Below are positions 24,863-33,048 of a stretch of DNA of 64,000 nt, piece by piece. The position numbers and the translations under genes were made by a program. The notes beneath the pieces are model-generated. The model was given only the letters and a program-made list of their open reading frames with translations, ran no database searches and was not told the origin of the DNA. Within the stretch, counting starts at the first letter, position 1. The number at the start of each line of letters is the position of its first letter. This stretch comes from Pseudoflavonifractor intestinihominis (lineage in GTDB: Bacteria > Bacillota > Clostridia > Oscillospirales > Oscillospiraceae), in NCBI RefSeq assembly GCF_040096055.1, contig NZ_JBBMFK010000001.1, positions 1 through 64,000 of the forward strand. Direction: 5' to 3'.

Positions 24863-26794
24863 GTGAGTGAAAGAAGAACAAAACGAGGAATTCTGGCCCT
24901 CCTGCTGTGTCTGTGCCTGAGCATGGGGCTGCTGCCCGTGGGAGCGCTGGCCGCTTCCACCGCCACGGTGAAGATCGATCTGACGGTGGACTACTCCGCC
25001 GCCTACCAGGAGCTGGAGATGCTCAACGAGGTGCGGCGGGAAAACGGCCTGGGCGACCTGGTCATGGACAAGAACATGATGGAGATGGCCCTGCTCCGGG
25101 CCGCGGAGAGCGCGGTCTACCTGAGCCATACCCGACCCAACGGCCAGCGCTTTGATACCGCCCGGCCGGCGGGCAGCCCCTATGAGGGGAGCGGCATGGG
25201 TGAGAACCTGCTCTTTGGCGGCGGAAGCATAGGCCCCTCCAAGGCCACCGAGGAGTGGTACAACTCCGAGGGCCACAGGGCCAACATGCTGGGCGACTAT
25301 CAGTCCGTGGGCATCGCCTGTGTCCGGGACGTGCGGGGCAACACCTACTGGGTGCAGAACTTCACCACCGCCGCCGCCACGCCGGAGTCCACCCCGTCCT
25401 CCGGTACGGAGCGCTACTTCTTCTCCGTGGAAGTGGCGGAGGCCTACATGAACGTCCAGGTGATCCAGACCCCCCAGTCCATGGAGACCGGGGAAAAGGC
25501 CCTGGTGTACGTCACCAACGGCGAAGCCCCCGTGGTGCCCACCATCATTGAGACCAGCGACGAGTCCGTGGTCTCCCTGAGCATGGAGAACGGCGGTGTG
25601 TGCATCTCCGCCGTGGGGGCGGGCACCGCCGCCCTGACCCTGGGCTTCGGCGGACACAGCACCACCGTGACTGTGACCGTGAAGCAGGCCGTCCTGCTGG
25701 AGGGGATCAGCCTGGTGAAGCCTGCGGACGGCTTCAACGTGAAGGTGGGGGACACCATCTACACCATGGTCAGCTTCCAGCCCAACGGCGCGCCTGAGTG
25801 CGCCATCGAGTGGCAGGTGGACGACCCCTCCATCGCCTCCGTGAAGGCCACCGCCGCCGACAAGACCGCCGTCTCCATCACCGGCCTGAAGGCGGGCACC
25901 ACCACCCTGAAGGCTACCACCGCCCAGCCCGTCAACGGCCAGTACCTTACCACCTCGGTGACCCTGACGGTGTATGCCAGGGGGAGCGGCGCCGCGGCCA
26001 CCGGCGTCTCCGTCACCGCCAAGGAGCTGGATATGGTGCCCGGCCAGCAGCTGCGGGTGCGCAGCTATGTGCTGCCCAGCACCGCCGACCAGCAGGTGGT
26101 GTGGTCCAGCCGCGACCCGGAGGTGGCCACCGTGGACCAGAACGGCGTCATCACCGCCATTGCCAACGGCGGCGCCGTCATCACCGTCTCCACCCCAGAC
26201 GGGGCCTTCACCAACCGGATCAATGTGCGGGTGGTGGACTCCTACACCGGCAAGCCCATCTTCTTCACCGACGTGAAGGAGGGGGACTACTGCTATGACG
26301 CGGTGACCTGGGCCTACTGCCAGAACATGGCGGAGAGCGAGGACACCACCTTCTTCGGCGCGGCCACGCCCTGTACCCGGCTGGAGCTGGTGCTCTACCT
26401 GTGGCAGCTGATGGGCGGCCCGGAGCCGGAGGACATCTACGGCCCCTACTTCACCGACCTGCCCGCCCACCTGGACCGGCGCACCGAGCTGTGGGCCATC
26501 CAGTGGGCGGTGGAGAACGGCATCACCACCGGCACCTCCGCCACCACCTTCAGCCCCGACATGACGGTGACCCGCTCTCAGGCGGTGACCTTCCTCTACC
26601 GTCTGGCGGGCTCTCCCAGCGTGGGCGGCAGCGCCGGGTTCACCGACGTGCCCGCCGGAGACTGGTTTGCCGACGCCGCCGTGTGGGCGGTCAAGACCGG
26701 CCTGACCAACGGCACCGGGAACAACACCTTCACCCCCAACCGGGAGTGCTCCCGGGGCGAGATCCTCACCTTCCTGTACCGCAAGTTCGGCTGA
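24863..26794 (+). CDS. Secreted CAP-domain protein with BIG2 repeats and SLH anchors
   Basis: The 643-residue protein starts with a signal peptide (KRGILALLLCLCLSMGLLPVG). A CAP/SCP domain follows at residues about 30-170, with SHTRPNGQRFDT, GENLLFGGG and EEWYNSEGHRANML and the conserved His/Glu residues. Two bacterial Ig-like (BIG2) domains come next (about 270-370 and 380-470; WSSRDPEVATVDQNGVITA). At least two SLH repeats end the protein (FTDVPAGDWFADAAVWAV and an earlier, weaker copy). SLH repeats bind pyruvylated wall polymers, so it sits on the cell surface. The substrate of the CAP domain is unknown. Translation starts at GTG after GGGGGAGATT. Confidence 0.85.
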   Translation: MSERRTKRGILALLLCLCLSMGLLPVGALAASTATVKIDLTVDYSAAYQELEMLNEVRRENGLGDLVMDKNMMEMALLRAAESAVYLSHTRPNGQRFDTARPAGSPYEGSGMGENLLFGGGSIGPSKATEEWYNSEGHRANMLGDYQSVGIACVRDVRGNTYWVQNFTTAAATPESTPSSGTERYFFSVEVAEAYMNVQVIQTPQSMETGEKALVYVTNGEAPVVPTIIETSDESVVSLSMENGGVCISAVGAGTAALTLGFGGHSTTVTVTVKQAVLLEGISLVKPADGFNVKVGDTIYTMVSFQPNGAPECAIEWQVDDPSIASVKATAADKTAVSITGLKAGTTTLKATTAQPVNGQYLTTSVTLTVYARGSGAAATGVSVTAKELDMVPGQQLRVRSYVLPSTADQQVVWSSRDPEVATVDQNGVITAIANGGAVITVSTPDGAFTNRINVRVVDSYTGKPIFFTDVKEGDYCYDAVTWAYCQNMAESEDTTFFGAATPCTRLELVLYLWQLMGGPEPEDIYGPYFTDLPAHLDRRTELWAIQWAVENGITTGTSATTFSPDMTVTRSQAVTFLYRLAGSPSVGGSAGFTDVPAGDWFADAAVWAVKTGLTNGTGNNTFTPNRECSRGEILTFLYRKFG

Positions 26795-26810
26795 ACAGCC
26801 TGAAACAGAA

Positions 26811-26852
26811 CATGTCCCCCGGGAGACAGCGCTCCCGGGGGACGTGTTTTTT
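26811..26852. terminator. Bidirectional terminator between convergent genes
   Basis: GTCCCCCGGGAG pairs with CTCCCGGGGGAC, extended by a wobble-containing ACAT/GTGT, and TTTTTT follows on the plus side. Confidence 0.75.
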
Positions 26853-27318
26853 ACAGCGGGGGACGCAGGGCCATGACGTACACCTGGCAGGGGTTGTGCG
26901 CGTCCCACAGGGTGGGGAACACCTCAAACTCCTGAAAGCCCAGGCTGAGATAGAACTTGTTGGTGCGGTCGTAGATCTCATACCGGCCCATCTGCACGGT
27001 CTTGACCTGGAGGAAGGCGTAGCCGTGGTCCTCCGCATATTCCCTGGCCCGGTCAAAGAGGGCCCGGCCCAGGCCCCGCCGGTGGAAGGCGGGCATGACC
27101 CCCATCACCGCCAGCTCCGCGGTGGCCTTTCCCGTCTCCTTCAGGCAGAGGAAGCCCACCGGCTCCCCGTCCGCATAGCAGGCGAAAAAGGGCTGGTCCA
27201 CGCTCTCCCGGATGTACGCCTCCCGGGACTCCTCAATGCCGAACCACTCCGGCAGGGATTCCAGTACCCTGCGGGCAATGCGCGCTTTTTCCTGCTTGTC
27301 CTGAACCAGTGCTACCAT
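26851..27318 (-). CDS. GNAT family N-acetyltransferase
   Basis: The 155-residue protein has the GNAT fold signatures GFLCLKETGKATAELAVMGV and the acetyl-CoA loop HRRGLGRALFDRARE (Q/RxxGxG/A motif). KFYLSLGFQEFEVFPTLWD lies at the end. The substrate is unknown. The ATG at 27318 follows AGGAGGTGGGCAG; longer frames upstream run into the exporter gene. It lies 19 bp downstream of the ABC gene and shares its direction. Confidence 0.82.
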   Translation of the reverse strand: MVALVQDKQEKARIARRVLESLPEWFGIEESREAYIRESVDQPFFACYADGEPVGFLCLKETGKATAELAVMGVMPAFHRRGLGRALFDRAREYAEDHGYAFLQVKTVQMGRYEIYDRTNKFYLSLGFQEFEVFPTLWDAHNPCQVYVMALRPPL

Positions 27319-27337
27319 CTGCCCACCTCCTGAGGTT

Positions 27338-29209
27338 TTACTCATTATAATACTGGGCCTGGGCGTGCCACAAGGCGGAATAGGTGCCGCCCTCCTGGGC
27401 AACCAGGGCGTCGTGGGTGCCCTGCTGGACGATCTGCCCGCCCTCAAACACGGCGATCTCGTCGCAGAACTTGCAGGAGGACAGCCGGTGGCTGATGTAG
27501 ACGGCGGTCCTGTCCTCCACGATGTCGTTGAGCCTGGAGTAGATCTCCGTCTCGGCCACCGGGTCCAGGGCGGCGGTGGGCTCGTCCAGGATGAGGAAGG
27601 GGGCGTCCTTGTACAGCGCCCGGGCGATGGCGATCTTCTGGGCCTCGCCGCCGGAGATGTCCACGCCGTCCTCGTTCAGGTCCTTGTAGAGCCAGGTGTC
27701 CAGCCCCTTGGGCATGGCGGAGAGCCGCTCGCCGAACCCGGCGTCCTTCAGGCACTTCTCCGCCCGGGCCCGGTCGTACTCCGCCGCGCCCGCCACGTTC
27801 TCCCCCAGGGGCAGGGCCAGCAGCTTGAAGTCCTGAAAGACCACGGAGAAGATGCGCATATAGTCGTCGTACCGGTACTTGCGGATGTCGATGCCGTTGA
27901 GCAGGATCTCCCCCTCGGTGGGGTCGTATAGGCGGCAGAGCAGCTTGATGAAGGTGGTCTTGCCGCTGCCGTTCCGGCCCACCACAGCCAGACGGCTGCC
28001 CACCCGGAACCTGATGTTGACGTGGCGCAGGGCCCACTGGTCGGTGTCCGGGTAGCGGAAGGACACGTCCCGGAACTCCACCTCGTATTTCCGGTCGGCA
28101 CGCTTCTCGGTGGTCAGGCTGCCCTGGTACATCCGGTTGGGAAGGTCCAGATACTCAAAATTGAGCTGCAGGAATTCCCCGTTGGCCCGGATTTGGCCCA
28201 TGGTCTCCAGCAGGACGGACAGGCCCTGGAACAGCTGGGTGATGGCTCCCACATACTGGGTGATGTAGCCCACGCCGAAGGCGCCTGCCCAGGCCTTCAG
28301 GCACACAAAGACGTACACCAGACCGGTGAGCGCCACGGTCACGCACTGGGACAGGGCGTTGAGCAGCCCCATAGGGCCTCTTGCCAGGCGGCTGATATAG
28401 GAGTCGGGGGCAAAGTTGTCGTTCCGGTCCAGAAAGGGCTCGCAGACATTCTCATGCTGCTTGTAGATGCGCACGTCCGCCGCCCGGGACCGCTGCATAC
28501 CCAACAAGGGGTAAAAGCTCAGGATGCGGTTGGCCAGGCGGACCGTTGCGGCGTAGTCGGTCCAGTAGCGGTTGGCCCGGTTGGCGCACATGGGAGAGAC
28601 CACGGCGGCCAGCAGCATCAGGCCCAGGATGGCGACAGCGGAGAGGGGATGGTTGAGGAAGGCCAGGCCGCTGCCCGGGGGGACGGGGGAGAGGAACAGG
28701 CTGACCGACAGGCCCACGCCGCCCAGAACCTGCACCACCGCCGTGACAAAGGACTCAAAAAAGGAGATGGTCTTGGGGAGGCCCCAGCCGGCCCAATTTT
28801 CGTTCTGCCGGATCTGAGAGTACAGGTCGAACACCGCCTGCCGGTCCACGTCGGCGTAGTCCAGCGCCACCATCTTGTCCATATAGAGCTGGTCGTCCAG
28901 CTGTCCGGCGCAGCCTTTTGCGTAGTTGGACCAGCGGGTGAGCACGCCCTGGAGCAGGGCGCACGCCGCCGTACAGGCCAGAGTGAGAACCACCCACCGG
29001 AGCAGCTGGTCCGGCCTGCGGGCCCCGGACAGCTCGTCAATGATGCGGGCGGACAGGAAAATGGTCACATAGGGCGTGACGGCCTTGACCACGGAGGAGA
29101 GCAGGAGAGAGACAAATACCTGGGGACAGAGCTTTTGCCAGATGCCCCACGCCCGCAGATTCAGCTTCCAGGCCGCCAGATAGCCCAGCGTTTTCTCCTT
29201 ATTCGCCAT
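27338..29209 (-). CDS. ABC exporter, fused permease/ATPase (second of a pair)
   Basis: The 623-residue half-transporter has about six membrane segments in residues 25-345. The nucleotide-binding domain has Walker A VVGRNGSGKTTFIKLL, Q-loop VVFQDFKLL, signature ISGGEAQKIAIARAL, Walker B FLILDEPTAALD and H-loop YISHRL. It overlaps the preceding exporter gene by 11 bp, so the two probably form a heterodimer. Both lie beside an AgrC/LytTR-type two-component system, which suggests export of a peptide or resistance to one. Start chosen at MANKEKTLGY after GGAAGGGGG. Confidence 0.85.
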   Translation of the reverse strand: MANKEKTLGYLAAWKLNLRAWGIWQKLCPQVFVSLLLSSVVKAVTPYVTIFLSARIIDELSGARRPDQLLRWVVLTLACTAACALLQGVLTRWSNYAKGCAGQLDDQLYMDKMVALDYADVDRQAVFDLYSQIRQNENWAGWGLPKTISFFESFVTAVVQVLGGVGLSVSLFLSPVPPGSGLAFLNHPLSAVAILGLMLLAAVVSPMCANRANRYWTDYAATVRLANRILSFYPLLGMQRSRAADVRIYKQHENVCEPFLDRNDNFAPDSYISRLARGPMGLLNALSQCVTVALTGLVYVFVCLKAWAGAFGVGYITQYVGAITQLFQGLSVLLETMGQIRANGEFLQLNFEYLDLPNRMYQGSLTTEKRADRKYEVEFRDVSFRYPDTDQWALRHVNIRFRVGSRLAVVGRNGSGKTTFIKLLCRLYDPTEGEILLNGIDIRKYRYDDYMRIFSVVFQDFKLLALPLGENVAGAAEYDRARAEKCLKDAGFGERLSAMPKGLDTWLYKDLNEDGVDISGGEAQKIAIARALYKDAPFLILDEPTAALDPVAETEIYSRLNDIVEDRTAVYISHRLSSCKFCDEIAVFEGGQIVQQGTHDALVAQEGGTYSALWHAQAQYYNE

Positions 29210-31022
29210 GGTGTTCGCCCCCTTCCCTGTAATACTGGCTCTGTACGTCAAAGAGCTTTGCGTAGCCGCCCCCACGGGTGAGCAGCTCACTGTGGGTCCC
29301 CTCCTCGGCAATGCGCCCCTGCTCCAGGAACAGGATGCGGTCGCAGAACCGGGTGGAGGCCAGCCGGTGGGAGATGAACAGGGAGGTCTTGCCCCCGGTC
29401 ATCCCGCTGTACTTCCGATAAATGTCCTCCTCGGCGATGGGGTCCAGGGCGGCGGTGGGCTCGTCCAGCACCAGGATGGGTCCGTCCTTGTACAAGGCCC
29501 TGGCCAGCATCAGCCGCTGGGTCTGGCCGCCGGACAGCTCCACGCCGTCCTCAAAGACCTGGCGGCCGATGGCGGTGGCCACCCCCTTGGGCAGGGACAT
29601 GACCTTTTCCGTCAGACCGGCCTGGTCCAGGCAGGCCATGACCCGGTCGGTGTCGATGCCCTCCACCCGCTGGGCCACGTTCTCCGCCACGCTGGCCTCC
29701 AGCACGGAGAAGTCCTGGAACACGGCGGAGAACAGCTCGTAATAGGCCCGGCGGTCATAGCGGCGGATGTCCTCTCCGTTGAGGAGTACCCGGCCCTCGG
29801 TGGGGTCCAGAAAGCCGCAGACCAGCCGCACCAGGGTGGTCTTGCCGGCACCGTTGAGGCCCACGATGGCCAGCTTTTCCCCAGGATGAATGGTCAGGTT
29901 GATGTGCCGGAGGGTGTCCTTCTCCGCCTTGGGGTACCGGAAGGACACGTTTTCCAGCTTGATTTCGCAGGGGGTGGCCAGGTCCTTGGGCAGAGGCTCC
30001 CCATCCTCAAACCGGAACAGCTCCGGGTAGTCCAGAAATTCCCGCACCATGGAGATGTCCAGGCTCTCCCGGTGGAGCTGGTTGAACATGTCCAGAATGC
30101 CAGTGACCCACTGGGTGAAGCCGCTGGCGGCGGTGAAGTAGAGCAGAAATTCCGCCGCGCTCATGCCGGTGGTCAGGGTGAGCCACAGGAGGTAGGCGTA
30201 GGCCGCGCCGTTGCGGATTAAGGTCAGCAGCAGGTCGGTCAGGTTGATCCACAGGTAGACCGACTCCCGCCTGCGGAGAAAGGCCCGGAACAGGGACATG
30301 GACTTGCGCCACACCTCATTCATCCAGGGCCCCAGGCCGAACATGCGGATGTCCTTGGCGTGGGGGCGGCCTGTGGCGGTCTGGCGGATATAGCGCATCT
30401 CCTTGATGGGCTTGGCGGCCTCCTCCCGGTGCCGGTAGCCCCACCCGCTGACCTTCTTGTCCACAAAATACCCCACCGCGGCGGTGACGGCGATGACGCA
30501 GAACAGAAGAGGATGCAGGCCGGAGAGAATGGCCAGATAGACGGCAAAGCCCAGCAGGTTGGTGAGGATGGCCGTCCAGGTGGTCCAGATCTGCTCGGTG
30601 GAGTCGTCATTGCTGCCGCAGGCGTCAATGGCCTTGGACTCCATGTCACTGAATTGGGCGTCCATCAGGTTGGGGTAGGAGGTCTGGGAGACCTTCAGGC
30701 CGATGCTCCGGGCCAGCTTCATGCGGATATGGACCCGGCCGAACAGGGTGTTGGTGTCCAGATACCGCTTCAGGCCGGACAGGAGCAGCAGAAGCAGGGA
30801 GAACCCGGCGATGGTGAGAAGCAGGGACTCCAGCGGCGCGGATTCTTCTACCTTGGCGATCACCGCAGGGGCAATGAGCAGCTCGGCCACGGTCTGGGCG
30901 GCGGTGACCACCGCCAGCGCGATGCACAGAAAAATCACGCTGGGGCAGCTGCGCCAGGCGGCGGAGAGCATAAAGCCGGTGTTCTGCCACATGTTGTAGG
31001 GGGATTTCTTCTTTTCTTCCAT
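29199..31022 (-). CDS. ABC exporter, fused permease/ATPase (first of a pair)
   Basis: The 607-residue half-transporter has membrane segments in residues 20-330 and an ATPase domain. Walker A is VGLNGAGKTTLVRLV, the Q-loop AVFQDFSVLEAS, the signature LSGGQTQRLMLARAL, Walker B ILVLDEPTAALD, and the H-loop FISHRLAS. AGAGGTGA lies 5 bp before the ATG. A perfect-palindrome terminator lies only 28 bp upstream, so expression may depend on read-through from the regulator operon or on a promoter inside it. No substrate or leader peptide gene is visible nearby. Confidence 0.85.
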   Translation of the reverse strand: MEEKKKSPYNMWQNTGFMLSAAWRSCPSVIFLCIALAVVTAAQTVAELLIAPAVIAKVEESAPLESLLLTIAGFSLLLLLLSGLKRYLDTNTLFGRVHIRMKLARSIGLKVSQTSYPNLMDAQFSDMESKAIDACGSNDDSTEQIWTTWTAILTNLLGFAVYLAILSGLHPLLFCVIAVTAAVGYFVDKKVSGWGYRHREEAAKPIKEMRYIRQTATGRPHAKDIRMFGLGPWMNEVWRKSMSLFRAFLRRRESVYLWINLTDLLLTLIRNGAAYAYLLWLTLTTGMSAAEFLLYFTAASGFTQWVTGILDMFNQLHRESLDISMVREFLDYPELFRFEDGEPLPKDLATPCEIKLENVSFRYPKAEKDTLRHINLTIHPGEKLAIVGLNGAGKTTLVRLVCGFLDPTEGRVLLNGEDIRRYDRRAYYELFSAVFQDFSVLEASVAENVAQRVEGIDTDRVMACLDQAGLTEKVMSLPKGVATAIGRQVFEDGVELSGGQTQRLMLARALYKDGPILVLDEPTAALDPIAEEDIYRKYSGMTGGKTSLFISHRLASTRFCDRILFLEQGRIAEEGTHSELLTRGGGYAKLFDVQSQYYREGGEHHGE

Positions 31023-31049
31023 CTTGGTCACCTCTGGTACCATCCTACC

Positions 31050-31082
31050 AAAAAAATCGTCCCCAGAATATTCTGGGGACGA
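31050..31082 (-). terminator. Perfect 26-bp palindrome with T-run: terminator or attenuator before the exporter genes
   Basis: TCGTCCCCAGAAT is followed at once by its exact reverse complement, making a 26-bp palindrome (31057-31082). On the minus strand TTTTTTT follows. It separates the kinase gene from the exporter pair. It could also be an operator site, because it is fully symmetric. Confidence 0.7.
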
Positions 31083-31113
31083 ATCGTTATGCTGGGGGGA
31101 CGAATTGCAGACC

Positions 31114-31785
31114 TCACGCCTGGGGGAGCAGAATCTCGGTGGTAAAGGCGCCGTCCTCGCTGTTGCGGCTGATGTACCCGTCCAGCCGCTCCACAATGGC
31201 GTCGATGCGCACCAGCCCGAAGCCGTGGCCCTCGCCCTTGGTGGTGCGGAACAGCTTCCCCACCTTGCTCAGCTTCTTCCCAGCGGTGAAATTGGTGAAG
31301 GAGATGTAGAGCTGTGTGTTCTTCATGTCCATGTACACCCGGATGAGCCGCCGTTCCTCCGGCAGCTGGAGGCTGGCCTCAATGGCGTTGTCAAAGAGAT
31401 TGCCCAGGATGCAGCACAGGTCGATCTCCGACGACTTCAGTTTCACCGGGATGGAGGCGTCCGCCACCACCTGGATGCCCTTGGACCGGGCCAGGGAAAT
31501 TTTGGAGTTGAGGATGGCGTCCGCCATGGGGTTGCCGGTCTTGATGACCGTGTCCACGGTGGTCAGGTCCTGGTCCAGCAGGTCCAGGTACCGCTTGATG
31601 GCCTCCCAGTCACCGGCGGCGGCATAGGCCTTCATGGTCTGGATGTGGTTGCGGTAGTCGTGCCGCCAGCCCCGGATCTGCCGGTACATGTTGTCCACTT
31701 CCCGGTAGTGGGTCTCCACCAGATCCTGCTGGTAGGAGGCGATCTGCCGGTCGATTCGCTTGGAAAAGAGCCCCATGCCCCTCAC
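31114..31785 (-). CDS. AgrC-like GHKL sensor histidine kinase lacking a sensor domain
   Basis: The 223-residue protein has the HPK10-type phosphoacceptor region (RHDYRNHIQTMKAYA), an N-box (GNLFDNAIEAS) and a late G-box (KGEGHGFGLVRID). AgrC-like kinases normally carry six membrane segments before this. Here the protein begins only 45 residues upstream of the His and shows no hydrophobic segment. It is probably cytoplasmic and may sense through a partner. Translation starts at GTG, overlapping the TGA of the response regulator (GTGA). Confidence 0.8.
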   Translation of the reverse strand: MRGMGLFSKRIDRQIASYQQDLVETHYREVDNMYRQIRGWRHDYRNHIQTMKAYAAAGDWEAIKRYLDLLDQDLTTVDTVIKTGNPMADAILNSKISLARSKGIQVVADASIPVKLKSSEIDLCCILGNLFDNAIEASLQLPEERRLIRVYMDMKNTQLYISFTNFTAGKKLSKVGKLFRTTKGEGHGFGLVRIDAIVERLDGYISRNSEDGAFTTEILLPQA

Positions 31786-32480
31786 CCCATGTTGATAATG
31801 GCCCGGTTCACGCCCTCGTAGGCCCCTCTGGGCAGAGGGATGGCCGTGCCGTCGCTGAGCCTGATCTCCGACTTGGTGACCCGGCTGATCTTGGTCAGGT
31901 TCACGAGAATGGACCGCCCCGCCCGGTAAAAGTGACTGTCCAGCTGCCCCTCCAGCTCCCCCAGGGTCATTTTCACGGTGATTTCCCCGGCGGCGTGGAT
32001 GGTCACGTAGTTGCCCGACACGGCGGCGTATTTTATCTGGTGGACCGGGACCCGGACCATCTCGCCGCCCACCTCGAAGTGGAGCACTTTTTCATTCCGG
32101 GAGAGCTTTTCCACCGCCCGGTCCAGCACGGAGAACAGCTTGTCCTCCCGGACGGGCTTCATCAGATAGTGGAGGGCGGCCACGTCGTAGCCCTCGGCGA
32201 TGTAGTCGGAGTAGCCGGTGACAAAGATGATCTGGACCGTCTCGTTGTCCCGGCGCAGCTTCTGGGCCATGGTCACGCCGTCCATGGCCCCCATCTCCAC
32301 GTCCAGGAGCAGGATGTCGTAGTCCTTCTCCTCGGCGTAGTGAAAGAGAAACTCCTCGGCGGAGGAGAAGAAGGCGGTCCGGATGGTGTGGCCCCGGTCC
32401 GCCGCCCACCGGTCCGCCAGGGCGGACAGGTACTGCCGGTCCGCCGATGAATCGTCACAAATGGCTATCTTGCAGTTCAT
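31782..32480 (-). CDS. LytTR-family response regulator
   Basis: The 232-residue protein has a receiver domain (residues 1-120; AICDDSSADRQ with acidic pocket, phospho-Asp in ILLLDVEMGAMDG, Lys in YLMKPV). A LytTR DNA-binding domain follows (residues 140-232; VPVHQIKYAAVSGNYVTIH, FYRAGRSILVNL). It would be phosphorylated by the kinase encoded next and bind direct repeats upstream of target promoters, likely the exporters. The start follows GGAGGAATC. It overlaps both neighbours by 4 bp. Confidence 0.87.
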   Translation of the reverse strand: MNCKIAICDDSSADRQYLSALADRWAADRGHTIRTAFFSSAEEFLFHYAEEKDYDILLLDVEMGAMDGVTMAQKLRRDNETVQIIFVTGYSDYIAEGYDVAALHYLMKPVREDKLFSVLDRAVEKLSRNEKVLHFEVGGEMVRVPVHQIKYAAVSGNYVTIHAAGEITVKMTLGELEGQLDSHFYRAGRSILVNLTKISRVTKSEIRLSDGTAIPLPRGAYEGVNRAIINMG

Positions 32481-33031
32481 GATTCCTCCGGTGATCCGGG
32501 CGACACTTCCGCCGCCCGGGCAATTTCCGCTTCCGTCTGCCCGGTGACCCACTTGCCAAACACCCGGGAGTCCATGGCGGGCACATAGCCCAGGTCACGG
32601 TAGCCCAGCCTGGTGAGCAGCGCCATGCTGGGCACATTCTCCGGGTCGGTGAAGCAGAGAAATTCCCAGTGGGGGAAACGGGTGTGCAGCAGCTCCGTGA
32701 GGGCGGTCAGGGCCTCAAAGGCGTAGCCCCGGCGCTGGTGCAGAGGTGAGACGGTAAAGCCCAGGGAGATGGCGCCGTCCTGGGGCATCACCACAATCTC
32801 GCCCACCGGCTCGCTAATGTCCTTGAGCGCCATCACGGCCATAAAAGGGGCGTCCACAGAGAAAACGTCGTCCCTGTGCTCCTCCACCAGAGCGGCGATT
32901 TCTCCGTACTCCCGGACCTGTCCCCGCTGGTACCGGACGCAGCGGGGGTCGTTGCGCCAGCCGTGGATGGCGGCGGCGTCCTCCGGTGCCACAGTGCGGA
33001 GCATCAGCCGGGGCGTTTCAAGAAAGATCAT
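32477..33031 (-). CDS. GNAT family N-acetyltransferase (RimJ/RimL type)
   Basis: The 184-residue protein starts IFLETPRLMLRTVAPEDAAAI and has ISLGFTVSPLHQRRGYAFEAL with the acetyl-CoA loop. ENVPSMALLTRLGYRDLGYVP follows, as usual for the RimJ/RimL branch that acetylates protein N-termini, amino acids or drugs. The start is fixed by AGGAGG 6 bp upstream. It is translationally coupled to the response regulator, an unusual partner. Confidence 0.82.
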   Translation of the reverse strand: MIFLETPRLMLRTVAPEDAAAIHGWRNDPRCVRYQRGQVREYGEIAALVEEHRDDVFSVDAPFMAVMALKDISEPVGEIVVMPQDGAISLGFTVSPLHQRRGYAFEALTALTELLHTRFPHWEFLCFTDPENVPSMALLTRLGYRDLGYVPAMDSRVFGKWVTGQTEAEIARAAEVSPGSPEES

Positions 33032-33048
33032 GGAAGCCTCCTGTTGAC

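Noticed and set aside
24788..26908. 706-codon open frame antisense to the CAP-SLH gene
   Set aside because: The real gene on the plus strand has a signal peptide, known domains and a promoter; the antisense product is Gly/His/Val-rich without motifs.
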